Positions 7,409 through 14,127 are shown, counted from the stretch's first letter. The stretch is DNA of 18,866 bases from an uncultured Oscillospiraceae bacterium (GCA_934655935.1 CAKUHJ010000026.1:1-18866); one strand, 5' to 3'. The notes: generated from the letters alone by a model not told the origin. Made by a program: numbers and translations.

Positions 7409-7442
7409 TGTGCGCGCCTGCGCTCCGGCGCAGGCGCGCACA
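7409..7442 (+). terminator. Strong intercistronic stem-loop after the binding-protein gene
   Basis: A 14-bp perfect GC-rich stem, TGTGCGCGCCTGCG (7409-7422) with its complement (7429-7442), surrounds the loop CTCCGG. There is no T-run, so it is more likely a 3' stabiliser or partial attenuator that raises binding-protein output relative to the ATPase and permease than a full terminator. Such hairpins are common after substrate-binding-protein genes. Confidence 0.6.
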
Positions 7443-7472
7443 CCGCACAAATCAACACGGGAGGAATGTACT

Positions 7473-7541
7473 TTGAGCGAATATATACTGGAGCTGAAGG
7501 ACATTACAAAGTAATTTCCTGGCGTCAAGGCGCTGGATCGC
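7473..7541 (+). other. Disrupted 5' end of the ABC ATPase gene (in-frame TAA at 7512-7514)
   Basis: GGGAGG (7459-7464) with eight-base spacing points to a TTG start at 7473. This frame reads SEYILELKDITK, stop, FPGVKALDR and then continues without a break into the ATPase. ITKxFPGVKAL is the standard N-terminal strand of RbsA/MglA-type ATPases, so the TAA replaces one residue of a conserved motif; GAA, CAA, AAA, TAT or TAC could each give TAA by one base change. It is either a real nonsense mutation or a sequencing error. Confidence 0.8.
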
Positions 7542-8987
7542 ATGAATTTCCAGCTTAAGCGCGGAGAGGTGCATGCGCTGCTCGGCGAAAACGGCGCGGG
7601 CAAAAGCACGCTGATGAAGGTCCTGTCCGGAATCTACCAGCCGGACGGAGGCGAAATTCTTCTGAACGGAAAAAGCGTGCACTTTCCAAGCACCGTCGCA
7701 GCGGAAAAGGCCGGCGTCAGCATTGTCCACCAGGAGCTGGCCATCTTCAACACCTCCAGCGTCGCGGAAAATATCTTTACCACCAATCCGCCGAAAACGA
7801 AGCTCGGCACCATCGACTACCAGAGCATGTACCGCAATGTCCGGGCCCTTCTGGATAAATACGGCTTCCAGGATATCAGTGAAAAGCGCACCATGCGCGC
7901 GCTCAGCGTCGGGCGTCAGCAGATTGTGGAAATCCTGCGCGCCGTCAAGAAGAACGCAAAGCTTCTGATTCTGGATGAGCCGACCTCCGCACTGACCGAA
8001 AAGGAAACCGAGGTCCTGATGCAGATCATCCGGACGCTCAAGGCGCAGGGCGTTTCCATTGTCTACATCTCGCACCGTCTGGAGGAGGTCTTCCAGATCT
8101 GCGACTCCGCCACCATCATGCGCGACGGGCAGTATATCACCACGCTGGACGTCGCCGGGACCACCAAGGACGAGCTTGTCCGCTTCATGGTCGGCCGCGA
8201 GGTGGTCTACCAGTACGGCGCCGGCACCAGCAAGCACGGCAAAGAGCTTCTTCGCCTGGAGCACGTCAGCTCCGGCAGCGCGGTCCGGGACGTCAGCCTC
8301 TGCGTACACGAGGGCGAGGTTCTGGGGCTTGCCGGCCTGGAGGGCGCGGGACGGACGGAGCTTATGGAATGCATTTTCGGCGTCCGCAGAATTGACGGCG
8401 GAAAAATTTTCATGGACGGCAAGCCCGTCAAAATCGCCAGCGCCGGCGAGGCGAAGCGTCTGGATCTGGCCTATCTGACCAAGGACCGGAAAAACAAGGG
8501 TCTGTTCCTTCGCAAGTCCATCGCGGAAAATATGCTCGCAGTCAATCTGGACCGCTTCACCAGAAACGGCTTCACCCAGTTTGAGGCCGCGCGGCGCAGC
8601 GCAGTGGAATATAAAGAAGCGTTCGACGTCAAAACGCCGAACGTAGATAAAAAGGTCGGCCAGCTCTCCGGCGGCAACCAGCAGAAGGTGCTCATGGGGA
8701 TGTGGGTCAGCCGCCACCCCAGACTTCTGATGATCGACGAGCCGACGCGCGGCATCGACGTCGGCACAAAGGAATCCATCCACCAGCTCGTGCGCCAGTA
8801 TGCCCGCCAGGGCATGGCCGTCATTATGAGCTCATCGGACATGCCGGAGCTGATCGGCGCATCCGACCGGGTCGTCGCACTCTACGAAGGAGAGGTCACC
8901 GGCGAGCTGCAGCTCGATGAGATCACGGAGGACCGCATCATGTCGCTGACCTCCGGCATCCGTTTAAACATAAAGGAGAACGCCTGA
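7542..8987 (+). CDS. Sugar ABC transporter ATP-binding protein (RbsA/MglA type), N-terminus disrupted
   Basis: Two tandem nucleotide-binding domains. The first has Walker A GENGAGKST (residues 15-23 of this frame), the signature region LSVGRQQIVEIL and Walker B LLILDEPTSAL. The second has the usual degenerate Walker A GLEGAGRTE, signature QLSGGNQQKVLMG and Walker B LLMIDEPTRGID. The protein energises uptake through the permease encoded immediately downstream. Given here is the open frame from ATG 7542 (481 residues). The expected protein starts at TTG 7473 (about 504 residues) but meets TAA at codon 14. Reinitiation at 7542, with only a weak AAGG upstream, would remove the first beta strand but keep Walker A. 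TAA ends several intact genes in the window, so it is not a sense codon here. The transporter may be impaired unless the stop is an error. Confidence 0.88.
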   Translation: MNFQLKRGEVHALLGENGAGKSTLMKVLSGIYQPDGGEILLNGKSVHFPSTVAAEKAGVSIVHQELAIFNTSSVAENIFTTNPPKTKLGTIDYQSMYRNVRALLDKYGFQDISEKRTMRALSVGRQQIVEILRAVKKNAKLLILDEPTSALTEKETEVLMQIIRTLKAQGVSIVYISHRLEEVFQICDSATIMRDGQYITTLDVAGTTKDELVRFMVGREVVYQYGAGTSKHGKELLRLEHVSSGSAVRDVSLCVHEGEVLGLAGLEGAGRTELMECIFGVRRIDGGKIFMDGKPVKIASAGEAKRLDLAYLTKDRKNKGLFLRKSIAENMLAVNLDRFTRNGFTQFEAARRSAVEYKEAFDVKTPNVDKKVGQLSGGNQQKVLMGMWVSRHPRLLMIDEPTRGIDVGTKESIHQLVRQYARQGMAVIMSSSDMPELIGASDRVVALYEGEVTGELQLDEITEDRIMSLTSGIRLNIKENA

Positions 8988-9961
8988 TGAAACAGAAACA
9001 AGCCGGCAGGCTGCTGCCCGCCATCAAACGGATCTTCGAGATCCGTGAAATCGTCATTTTACTTCTGGTGATCGTACTGTGCGTGTTTATGGCGCTCAAC
9101 TCTGAGCAGTTCATGACCATCGCCAATGTCCGCATCATCGGCAATTACATGGCAACCGATATGATCATGGGCGCATTTCTGACCATCGGTCTGATTGCCG
9201 GACTCAAGGATTTTTCCATCGGCTCCAATATGGGCTGCTCCGCGTTCGTCTGCGGCCTGCTGCTGAACGCCGGACTTCCGATTCCGCTGTGTATCCTCTG
9301 CGGACTGATCACCGGCGTCTGCATCGGCGCAATCAACGCGTTTCTGGTGTGCAACCTGAAGCTGATTCCGATGATTGCAACGCTCGGTACCTGGATGGCC
9401 TTCAAGGGCGCCGGCCTTATGATCATCAACTCCACCACGCTTTCTAACTTCCCGCTCGCGTTCAAGGCCATTGTGCAGGACTGGAACGTCTTCGGCGTAT
9501 CGTCGCTTCTGCTTGTCATGTTCGCAACCGTCCTGATTGCAGCCTTCCTTCTGAAGCGGATTTCGTTTTTCCATCAGTCCTACTTTATCGGCTCCAACAA
9601 GGAATCTGCCCGCCTGTCCGGCATTCATGTGACGCGCTTTTATTATATCATCTACATGATCATCGGCTTTTTTGCCGCTCTGGCGGGTGTGCTGTCCATT
9701 TCCCGCTACGGCTCCGCGCCGGCTTCTCTTGGTCAGGGCGTGGAATTCCGCGTGGTTACAGGTCTTCTGATTGGCGGCGTTTCCATGGAGGGCGGCGAGG
9801 GCTCCATCCTGGGCGCGTTCCTGGGCATGCTTCTCATGGCGCTGATTGCAAACGCGCTGACGCTGTTCGGCATTGACTCGAACCTGCAGAACGTCCTCAT
9901 CGGCTGCATCATGCTTGCCTCCGTCGCCGTCGACCAGGCAAACCGGAGCCGCCAGAAATAA
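8987..9961 (+). CDS. Sugar ABC transporter permease (RbsC type, BPD_transp_2)
   Basis: A 324-residue integral membrane protein of the ribose/galactose permease family, with about eight to ten hydrophobic segments (for example IVILLLVIVLCVFMAL, AFLTIGLIAGL, LLLVMFATVLIAAFLL, IIYMIIGFFAALAGVL). The family motif GSNKESARLSGIHV (about residues 204-217) marks the cytoplasmic loop that contacts the ATPase. A late GLLIGGVSMEGGEGSILGAFLG segment is also typical. AAAGGAG (8972-8978) lies inside the end of the ATPase gene, and the start overlaps its stop by one base (TGATG), so translation is coupled. Only one permease gene is present, so the channel would be a homodimer. It is the last gene of the operon. 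Confidence 0.94.
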   Translation: MKQKQAGRLLPAIKRIFEIREIVILLLVIVLCVFMALNSEQFMTIANVRIIGNYMATDMIMGAFLTIGLIAGLKDFSIGSNMGCSAFVCGLLLNAGLPIPLCILCGLITGVCIGAINAFLVCNLKLIPMIATLGTWMAFKGAGLMIINSTTLSNFPLAFKAIVQDWNVFGVSSLLLVMFATVLIAAFLLKRISFFHQSYFIGSNKESARLSGIHVTRFYYIIYMIIGFFAALAGVLSISRYGSAPASLGQGVEFRVVTGLLIGGVSMEGGEGSILGAFLGMLLMALIANALTLFGIDSNLQNVLIGCIMLASVAVDQANRSRQK

Positions 9962-9964
9962 CGC

Positions 9965-9998
9965 TTCAGCCGCCTCATTGCAGGAGTGAGGCGCTGAA
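9965..9998 (+). other. Imperfect stem-loop after the permease gene
   Basis: TTCAGCCGCCTCA (9965-9977) pairs with TGAGGCGCTGAA (9987-9998) with one bulged C and a nine-base loop. It begins four bases after the permease stop. No T-run follows, so it is more likely to protect the 3' end than to terminate. Confidence 0.35.
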
Positions 9999-10022
9999 TA
10001 TCCGGACCCCAATCCCCATCCG

Positions 10023-10064
10023 CAAGGACGGCCCGCCTGGTTTGCGCCAGGCGGGCCGTCCTTG
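10023..10064. terminator. Bidirectional hairpin terminator between the permease and P-loop genes
   Basis: An 18-bp perfect stem (10023-10040 with 10047-10064) has a TTTGCG loop and lies between two convergent genes. Neither strand has a clear T-run (GTTCATTT on plus), so termination relies on the very stable stem. Confidence 0.65.
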
Positions 10065-10078
10065 TTCATTTGATCCGA

Positions 10079-10492
10079 TCAATCCATCAGTCTTGTGATG
10101 AACTCCGGCGCTTCGGCCGGATCGCCGGCGATGGTAAGGGTGAACGCCACGCCGTTTTCTGCCGAGAACACGCTGCACCAGTCCAGAAACGCCTCTGTCT
10201 GCTGCGGGTCCTTCGTCTGAGAAAGCTTGTAAAGATTGTCGATAAAAATATGGGTAATATCAAAGTTCCCCGCATGCAGGCCGCTCAAAAAGCCCCGCAG
10301 GAAATCATAACCGCCAATGGCATACTCCGCGGCGTCAATCAGACGCACCCGGTGGCTCACATCAAAGCGAAGCGTATTTCCCTTTTCCAGGCAGACGATG
10401 CTGCCGGTTTCCTTGTCGACCGCACGGTTGAGCGCGCCGATCAGCTGCTTGGTCTTGCCGGAGCCTTCGGGCCCCATCAGGATATTGACCAT
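10079..10492 (-). CDS. Small P-loop ATPase of unknown function
   Basis: A 137-residue protein that is essentially one P-loop NTPase core. Walker A is GPEGSGKTK (residues 7-15) at the extreme N-terminus, and the strand ITHIFIDN (about 79-86) is the Walker B region with its aspartate. The C-terminal part (LDWCSVFSAENGVAFTLTIAGDPAEAPEFITRL) resembles the sensor strand end of RecA-like ATPases. No DNA-binding or membrane segment is present. Conserved proteins of this kind occur in Clostridia, but I cannot assign a role. The start is fixed by AAAAGGAGG (10501-10509) eight bases upstream, and it has its own promoter (10517-10545). It lies on the same strand, 80 bases downstream of the phosphoglucose-isomerase-like gene. 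Confidence 0.8.
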   Translation of the reverse strand: MVNILMGPEGSGKTKQLIGALNRAVDKETGSIVCLEKGNTLRFDVSHRVRLIDAAEYAIGGYDFLRGFLSGLHAGNFDITHIFIDNLYKLSQTKDPQQTEAFLDWCSVFSAENGVAFTLTIAGDPAEAPEFITRLMD

Positions 10493-10516
10493 AGGACATT
10501 CCTCCTTTTCGTTTCT

Positions 10517-10545
10517 ATCATATCAGGTTTTCCGGCTAAATACAA
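10517..10545 (-). promoter_or_regulatory. Promoter of the small P-loop ATPase gene
   Basis: On the minus strand, TTGTAT (10545-10540) and TATGAT (10522-10517) are separated by 17 bases. TATGAT matches the -10 consensus at five of six positions. The Shine-Dalgarno follows within ten bases, so the leader is very short. Confidence 0.55.
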
Positions 10546-10572
10546 GAGCGCAGCCGCACCTGCACAAAAAGT

Positions 10573-11841
10573 TCACATTTCGCCGCCCTGCGACAAAAGC
10601 TGCGCCGCTGCATCCGCGCTTGCGCGCGCCTCCCGCCGGAAGGGGTCCAGCCCATCTGCGGCCGCGCTGAGCGCGGCGGCAAGCTCAAAAAAGTAAAACA
10701 GCTCGCCAAGTCCCGCCGCGTCCGCCGCGTCGGACTCCATCAGGATCACCGGGACGTCCTGCGCGGCGTGGTTCTGCACGGCCGCATCCAGCACAGCCTG
10801 CTCCGCCTCGCCGAGCGTATGGCCGGAGAGAAACGACTGGCCGTCGTAGTCCTTCCAGTCCATCTCCACCGTGCTCTTCCGCCGCTCGTCCGGCGTCCGC
10901 AGAATCGTTTCGAAAAAGCCCTTTGCACCCGGAAGCATCGCGTCCAGCAGGCCGAGCTTTGCCGGAAGCTCCAGGCAGGCCGGCCACAGGCCGTAGCCGC
11001 CCTGGCAGCACAGCCGCGCCGCCATATCCTCCCACCACGCGCCGAACGCAGAAAGCGCAGGATCGACGCGGCAAAGAAGCTCTGTGTGCCGCCCGCGGTA
11101 TTCCAGCGCGTGCCGCGCGCCGGCGTACATCCAGACCGGGTTTTCAAACGCGCGCAGATCGTAATCCTGATCGGCCTGCGCCGCGCCCTCCACCACGCTC
11201 AGAGGGTCCGTTCCCGCGACGGCCATCGGCAGAAGCGCCGCGGGGCTGAGCGCAGAAACCGTACAGCCTGGGTCCGTGGGCTGCGGCAGGAAGGTGAAGC
11301 CCTCCTCCTTTGCCATGCTGTGAAGCGCCGAACCGGCAGGCGCGCTGACGTAAACGCGGCTTTTGGCCTCCGGGCCGTAGCGCCGCTCCAGAAGCCAGCG
11401 GAGCGACCTTGACGCCGCGCTCGCCGCGAGGCCAGGCTTCGCGCCGCTGATCAGCTGCAGGGAGAAATTGTGGTCCTCCAGCTGCTCGCACAGCGAAAGC
11501 CACGCGTTGGTGGACAGGCTGTCCCCGGCGTAGAACATCCGCGGGCTGTCCGACAGCGCGCCCAGAAATCCGACGCCCGCCTGCGCGGCCAGGAACGGCC
11601 CGCCGCTTCCCAGCACCACCAGCGTATCCGACTGCTGCCGGATGCGCTCCGCCGCGCTTCGGATTTCATGAATCGCGCGCATCATGGCGCTCTGCCGCGC
11701 CGCAAGCCAGCCCAGAAATCTCGGCTGGTTTTCTTCGTTGGCGCGCAGCAGCAGATGCGCGTCAAACAGATCCTTTTCCCCCGACAGAAGGTCCGGCAAG
11801 CTGACGCTGCTCCAGATATTCGACAGATCCACACTGATCAT
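10573..11841 (-). CDS. Phosphoglucose isomerase-fold protein with degenerate catalytic motifs
   Basis: A 422-residue protein that aligns by eye along its length with bacterial glucose-6-phosphate isomerase: VVLGSGGPFLAAQ (75-87) for the GIGGS strand, ALLPMAVAGTDPLSVVEGA (202-220), the paired SIS domains, and a C-terminal ELFYFFELAAALSAAADGLDPF (380-401). Every active-site motif seems altered. The SxSGTTxE phosphate loop is SGAKPG (132-137). The G-G-R-[FY]-S signature is PGCTVS (191-196), losing the arginine. The GESEGK catalytic-glutamate region is ARLCCQGGYG (275-284). No histidine is present near 289-297. The DQxGVExxK signature is RREARASAD (402-410), losing the lysine. Isomerase activity is therefore doubtful; it may bind sugar phosphate as a sensor or scaffold. 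The start has AGGAGG (11852-11857) and a strong promoter. Confidence 0.85.
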   Translation of the reverse strand: MISVDLSNIWSSVSLPDLLSGEKDLFDAHLLLRANEENQPRFLGWLAARQSAMMRAIHEIRSAAERIRQQSDTLVVLGSGGPFLAAQAGVGFLGALSDSPRMFYAGDSLSTNAWLSLCEQLEDHNFSLQLISGAKPGLAASAASRSLRWLLERRYGPEAKSRVYVSAPAGSALHSMAKEEGFTFLPQPTDPGCTVSALSPAALLPMAVAGTDPLSVVEGAAQADQDYDLRAFENPVWMYAGARHALEYRGRHTELLCRVDPALSAFGAWWEDMAARLCCQGGYGLWPACLELPAKLGLLDAMLPGAKGFFETILRTPDERRKSTVEMDWKDYDGQSFLSGHTLGEAEQAVLDAAVQNHAAQDVPVILMESDAADAAGLGELFYFFELAAALSAAADGLDPFRREARASADAAAQLLSQGGEM

Positions 11842-11871
11842 CCGATCCGCGCCTCCTTTTCGTTTGCGTAA

Positions 11872-11901
11872 ATTATACTATACGCGCCTGCAAAATGTAA
11901 A
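11872..11901 (-). promoter_or_regulatory. Promoter of the isomerase-like gene
   Basis: On the minus strand, TTTACA (11901-11896, five of six) and TATAAT (11877-11872, perfect) are separated by 18 bases, directly upstream of AGGAGG and the start codon. It is divergent from the TetR promoter; the two -35 boxes are 24 bases apart. Confidence 0.75.
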
Positions 11902-11925
11902 GTCCCGTTTCCGCCCGGCGCGGAT

Positions 11926-11954
11926 TTGACATTTTTCAGCCTTTCTGCTATATT
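11926..11954 (+). promoter_or_regulatory. Promoter of the TetR gene
   Basis: TTGACA (11926-11931, perfect) and TATATT (11949-11954, five of six) are separated by 17 bases. The predicted start site near 11961 leaves almost no leader before the first ATG (11964), which favours the second ATG (11982). No clear palindromic operator was found around it. Confidence 0.75.
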
Positions 11955-11981
11955 ATTCGAAAAATGAAAAGGCAGGCGCGT

Positions 11982-12578
11982 ATGGCTTCTTTTACCCGAA
12001 ACGCCATCAAGGCGTCCTTCGTCAAGCTTCTGGACGAACGGCCCCTGAACCAGATTACCGTCAAGGAAATCGTTGAGGACTGCGGCGTCAACCGCAACTC
12101 CTTTTACTATCATTTCGCGGATATTCCCGCGCTCATCAGCGAAATCGCCATGGAAAACGCCGAGCGCATCATCCACGAGAACGCCAGCGCCAAAAGTCCC
12201 GTGGAATGCCTGGACGCCGTCGTCTCGTTCATTCTTGCGCATAAGCGCGCCGTGCTGCATATTTACCGCTCCGGAAGCCGCGAGCTGATCGAGCAGCATC
12301 TGATGCGCATCTGCCACGACAGCATCGAGGCCTACGCCAGATTCACCTTCGGCGAAATGCCCATGCTTCCGGAGGACCGGGAAATCCTCCTGCGCTTTTA
12401 CCAGTGCGAATGCTTCGGCCAGACCATTCTCTGGCTGAACAGCGGCCTCAACTATGACGTCAGCCGCCAGTTTGCGCGTCTTTATGACCTGCGGGAGGGC
12501 TTCGCGGAAATTCTTGCCGCGCGCTGCCGGCAGCGCGCGCAGGCAGCCCTCCCCGCCGATCCTGCAGAGCAATCCTGA
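11982..12578 (+). CDS. TetR/AcrR family transcriptional regulator
   Basis: A 198-residue helical regulator. Residues 1-48 contain the TetR helix-turn-helix (AIKASFVKLLDERPLNQITVKEIVEDCGVNRNSFYYHFADI). The rest is a ligand-binding domain with FILAHKRAVLHIYRSGSRELIEQHL, resembling the C-terminal domains of DhaS/TetR_C_8-type regulators common in Firmicutes. I prefer the ATG at 11982 over the in-frame ATG at 11964, because the strong promoter would place the transcript start only a few bases before 11964, whereas AAAAGGCAGG gives 11982 a ribosome site. It is divergent from the isomerase-like gene and ends at a bidirectional terminator. The target is unknown; TetR proteins often repress themselves and a divergent gene, which here would be the isomerase-like gene. 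Confidence 0.9.
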   Translation: MASFTRNAIKASFVKLLDERPLNQITVKEIVEDCGVNRNSFYYHFADIPALISEIAMENAERIIHENASAKSPVECLDAVVSFILAHKRAVLHIYRSGSRELIEQHLMRICHDSIEAYARFTFGEMPMLPEDREILLRFYQCECFGQTILWLNSGLNYDVSRQFARLYDLREGFAEILAARCRQRAQAALPADPAEQS

Positions 12579-12584
12579 AAAATA

Positions 12585-12616
12585 AATATGGAGGCCGCTT
12601 CCGCGGCCTCCATATT
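12585..12616. terminator. Bidirectional terminator between the convergent TetR and AAA/CYTH genes
   Basis: A 14-bp perfect stem, AATATGGAGGCCGC (12585-12598) with its complement (12603-12616), has a TTCC tetraloop. It is followed by ATTTTCT on the plus strand and preceded by an A-rich run, so it has a T-rich tail on both strands. Confidence 0.85.
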
Positions 12617-12621
12617 ATTTT

Positions 12622-13728
12622 CTATAGAATCTGCTTTTTTGCCAGCGCACGGTTTTTATACGCCGGGTCGTCCGTCACCTCGCGCAGAATCCGCACGCCC
12701 TTCGGCGTGCACAGCGCCGTCTGCCCCTCCGGGAGCGCTGCGCGCATGATTGCGTGCTCGTTTGAAAACGGGTACACGTCGATTTCAAAGCGGACGCCGC
12801 CGTTTGTAAAGCGGTATTTGGTCTTATGCACCGTATGAAGGCTGGTATCGCCCTCCATGAGGTACTGGATGTACGCCTTTTCCGAGATCGGCTTTTCCGT
12901 CTCCCAGGTTCCGGAAGCCGATGCGCGCTTTTCGGTGTAGAAATAAAGATACTCCTCGCCGTTTCGCTGCTGCCGCACACGGCGGACAATATTGGGGCTG
13001 GTCTGGGTCAGATAGGTCTGCATCATATCGATGCTCGCCGCATGAAGCTCCTGATCCAGCGTCTCAAGCGTCGGCAGCGCGATCAGGTACTTATGCCAGA
13101 TTTCCTTGCAGGCAGGCTCGCCGACCGCCTCCCGGACCGCGCGCAGGCCGCGCGCAATTTTATCCTCAAAGTCGACAGAGTTGTCGATCACGCGCAGGCG
13201 CGGATGTGCGCTCCAGGCGCGGAGCGTCAGATCGTCCTTCTCCCGCGCATCCTCAATGGGCTCATAGCGCGCTTCGTTTCCGAAATTGTAGGCGAACTCC
13301 GCACCCTTGGCGCAGGTCACCAGATGCAGAACCGCGTCGTAGCCTGCCAGGACCTGCTCCTCGGTCTTGCCGAAGCTCGCAAGCACGCGGCGGAAATCCT
13401 CGTCGGAAATATAGGCCTTATCGTCAAACAGCGCCCGGTCGTAGAGGATCAGCACCCGCTCCTCGGGCACCATCTGCGCCGCGCGCAGCGCGAGCCGCTC
13501 CTTGTGCAGCTGGTCTGCGATGACAAAATACTGGAAATCCAGCATGGACACGCAGCCCCCGAAGGGCTTGATGCCGAAGCCGGAAATCAGCTCCGTCGCA
13601 GTTTCGGGAATGGTGATGACCTTCCAGCCGTCGTCCTGCTTGAATTCCTTCAGAATGCGGCTGATGAGCGTGGTTTTTCCGGCGGCCGGACCGCCGGTGA
13701 GCACAATGCGCGTAATCTGCTTGGCCAA
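12622..13728 (-). CDS. Ttd14/NadR-like P-loop NTPase fused to a CYTH-like domain
   Basis: A 368-residue two-domain protein. Residues 1-200 are an AAA_28 (NadR/Ttd14-like) NTPase with Walker A GGPAAGKTT (12-20) and a kinase-like LILYDRAL strand (93-100), where DR resembles the catalytic pair of nucleotide and nucleoside kinases. Residues 208-345 look like a CYTH/triphosphate-tunnel domain: EIWHKYLI in place of the ExExK strand, then RRVRQQ (249-254), YLYFYTEKR (260-268), KTKYRF (302-307) and RFEIDVY (313-319), alternating charged strands typical of the tunnel. The same domain pair is known from the Drosophila Ttd14 protein, reported to bind GTP and phosphoinositides; the bacterial role is not established. 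Translation starts at TTG (13728-13726), with AAAGGAG eight bases upstream. It appears monocistronic. Confidence 0.82.
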   Translation of the reverse strand: MAKQITRIVLTGGPAAGKTTLISRILKEFKQDDGWKVITIPETATELISGFGIKPFGGCVSMLDFQYFVIADQLHKERLALRAAQMVPEERVLILYDRALFDDKAYISDEDFRRVLASFGKTEEQVLAGYDAVLHLVTCAKGAEFAYNFGNEARYEPIEDAREKDDLTLRAWSAHPRLRVIDNSVDFEDKIARGLRAVREAVGEPACKEIWHKYLIALPTLETLDQELHAASIDMMQTYLTQTSPNIVRRVRQQRNGEEYLYFYTEKRASASGTWETEKPISEKAYIQYLMEGDTSLHTVHKTKYRFTNGGVRFEIDVYPFSNEHAIMRAALPEGQTALCTPKGVRILREVTDDPAYKNRALAKKQIL

Positions 13729-13767
13729 GAGAATCTCTCCTTTGCAGAAAAGTCCGGTTCTGGGTCT

Positions 13768-13796
13768 AGTTTAGCATCTGCAGGGAGAAAATGCAA
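13768..13796 (-). promoter_or_regulatory. Proximal promoter of the AAA/CYTH gene
   Basis: On the minus strand, TTGCAT (13796-13791) and TAAACT (13773-13768) are separated by 17 bases and lie about 40 bases before the start codon. Both boxes are moderate matches. Confidence 0.4.
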
Positions 13797-14065
13797 GCGG
13801 CGCCTGCGGCCGGCCGCATAAATTCTGGAAATCCAGTGCCTTCTCACAGGCTGCGAAGCTGCGCTTCGCTCAGAAATAAAACCTGTCCTCTTTTCATCGT
13901 GTGTGCGCTCCCTATTATATTTTTTCAGGCAGATTCTGCAATTATATCCCGTTTTTTTGATTCAAACAGAATGTATTTTTTCATATTCTTTCCTTATTTT
14001 AATTTCCGCTTTCCGCTGTGTCAATCCCGGGAGAAAAAATGACGCCCCGGCGTTGATTTTGCATC

Positions 14066-14094
14066 TTGCCGAATTCCGCCTGAGCCCATATAAT
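14066..14094 (+). promoter_or_regulatory. Promoter of the AEC transporter gene
   Basis: TTGCCG (14066-14071) and a perfect TATAAT (14089-14094) are separated by 17 bases, giving a leader of about 25 bases before the ATG at 14128. Confidence 0.65.
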
Positions 14095-14127
14095 GGTCAG
14101 CAGTTATGGGTAAGGGAGAAGCATTCT

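Larger units (their letters stand above)
13729..14127. other. Divergent intergenic region between the AAA/CYTH gene and the AEC transporter
   Basis: About 400 bases without a convincing gene. It holds the proximal leftward promoter, a perfect 14-bp GC palindrome TGCGGCCGGCCGCA (13805-13818), and a small hairpin GCGAAGC-TGC-GCTTCGC (about 13853-13869). A possible distal leftward promoter has TATAAT at 13919-13914 with TTGCAG 16 bases upstream. The stretch 13900-14040 is AT- and pyrimidine-rich. The rightward promoter (14066-14094) ends the region. An open frame continuous with the transporter begins at 13903 but has no ribosome site. Confidence 0.6.

Noticed and set aside
7512..7514. TAA in the ATPase read as a recoded sense codon
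   Set aside because: TAA ends several intact genes in the window (for example the GntR and permease genes), and no selenocysteine- or frameshift-type signal is visible.
7466..7558. A 30-residue ORF overlapping the disrupted start of the ATPase gene
   Set aside because: Its ATG is only one base after GGGAGG, too close for initiation, and the other frame encodes the conserved ATPase strand.
6268..8783. Two long minus-strand open frames opposite the binding protein and ATPase
   Set aside because: The plus-strand genes have clear family motifs and ribosome sites; the antisense translations are low-complexity shadows.
13844..13897. A 17-residue minus-strand leader ORF with GGGAG upstream, near a TATAAT box
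   Set aside because: The predicted transcript start would fall after the GGGAG, so the ribosome site would not be transcribed from that promoter, and nothing supports the peptide itself.
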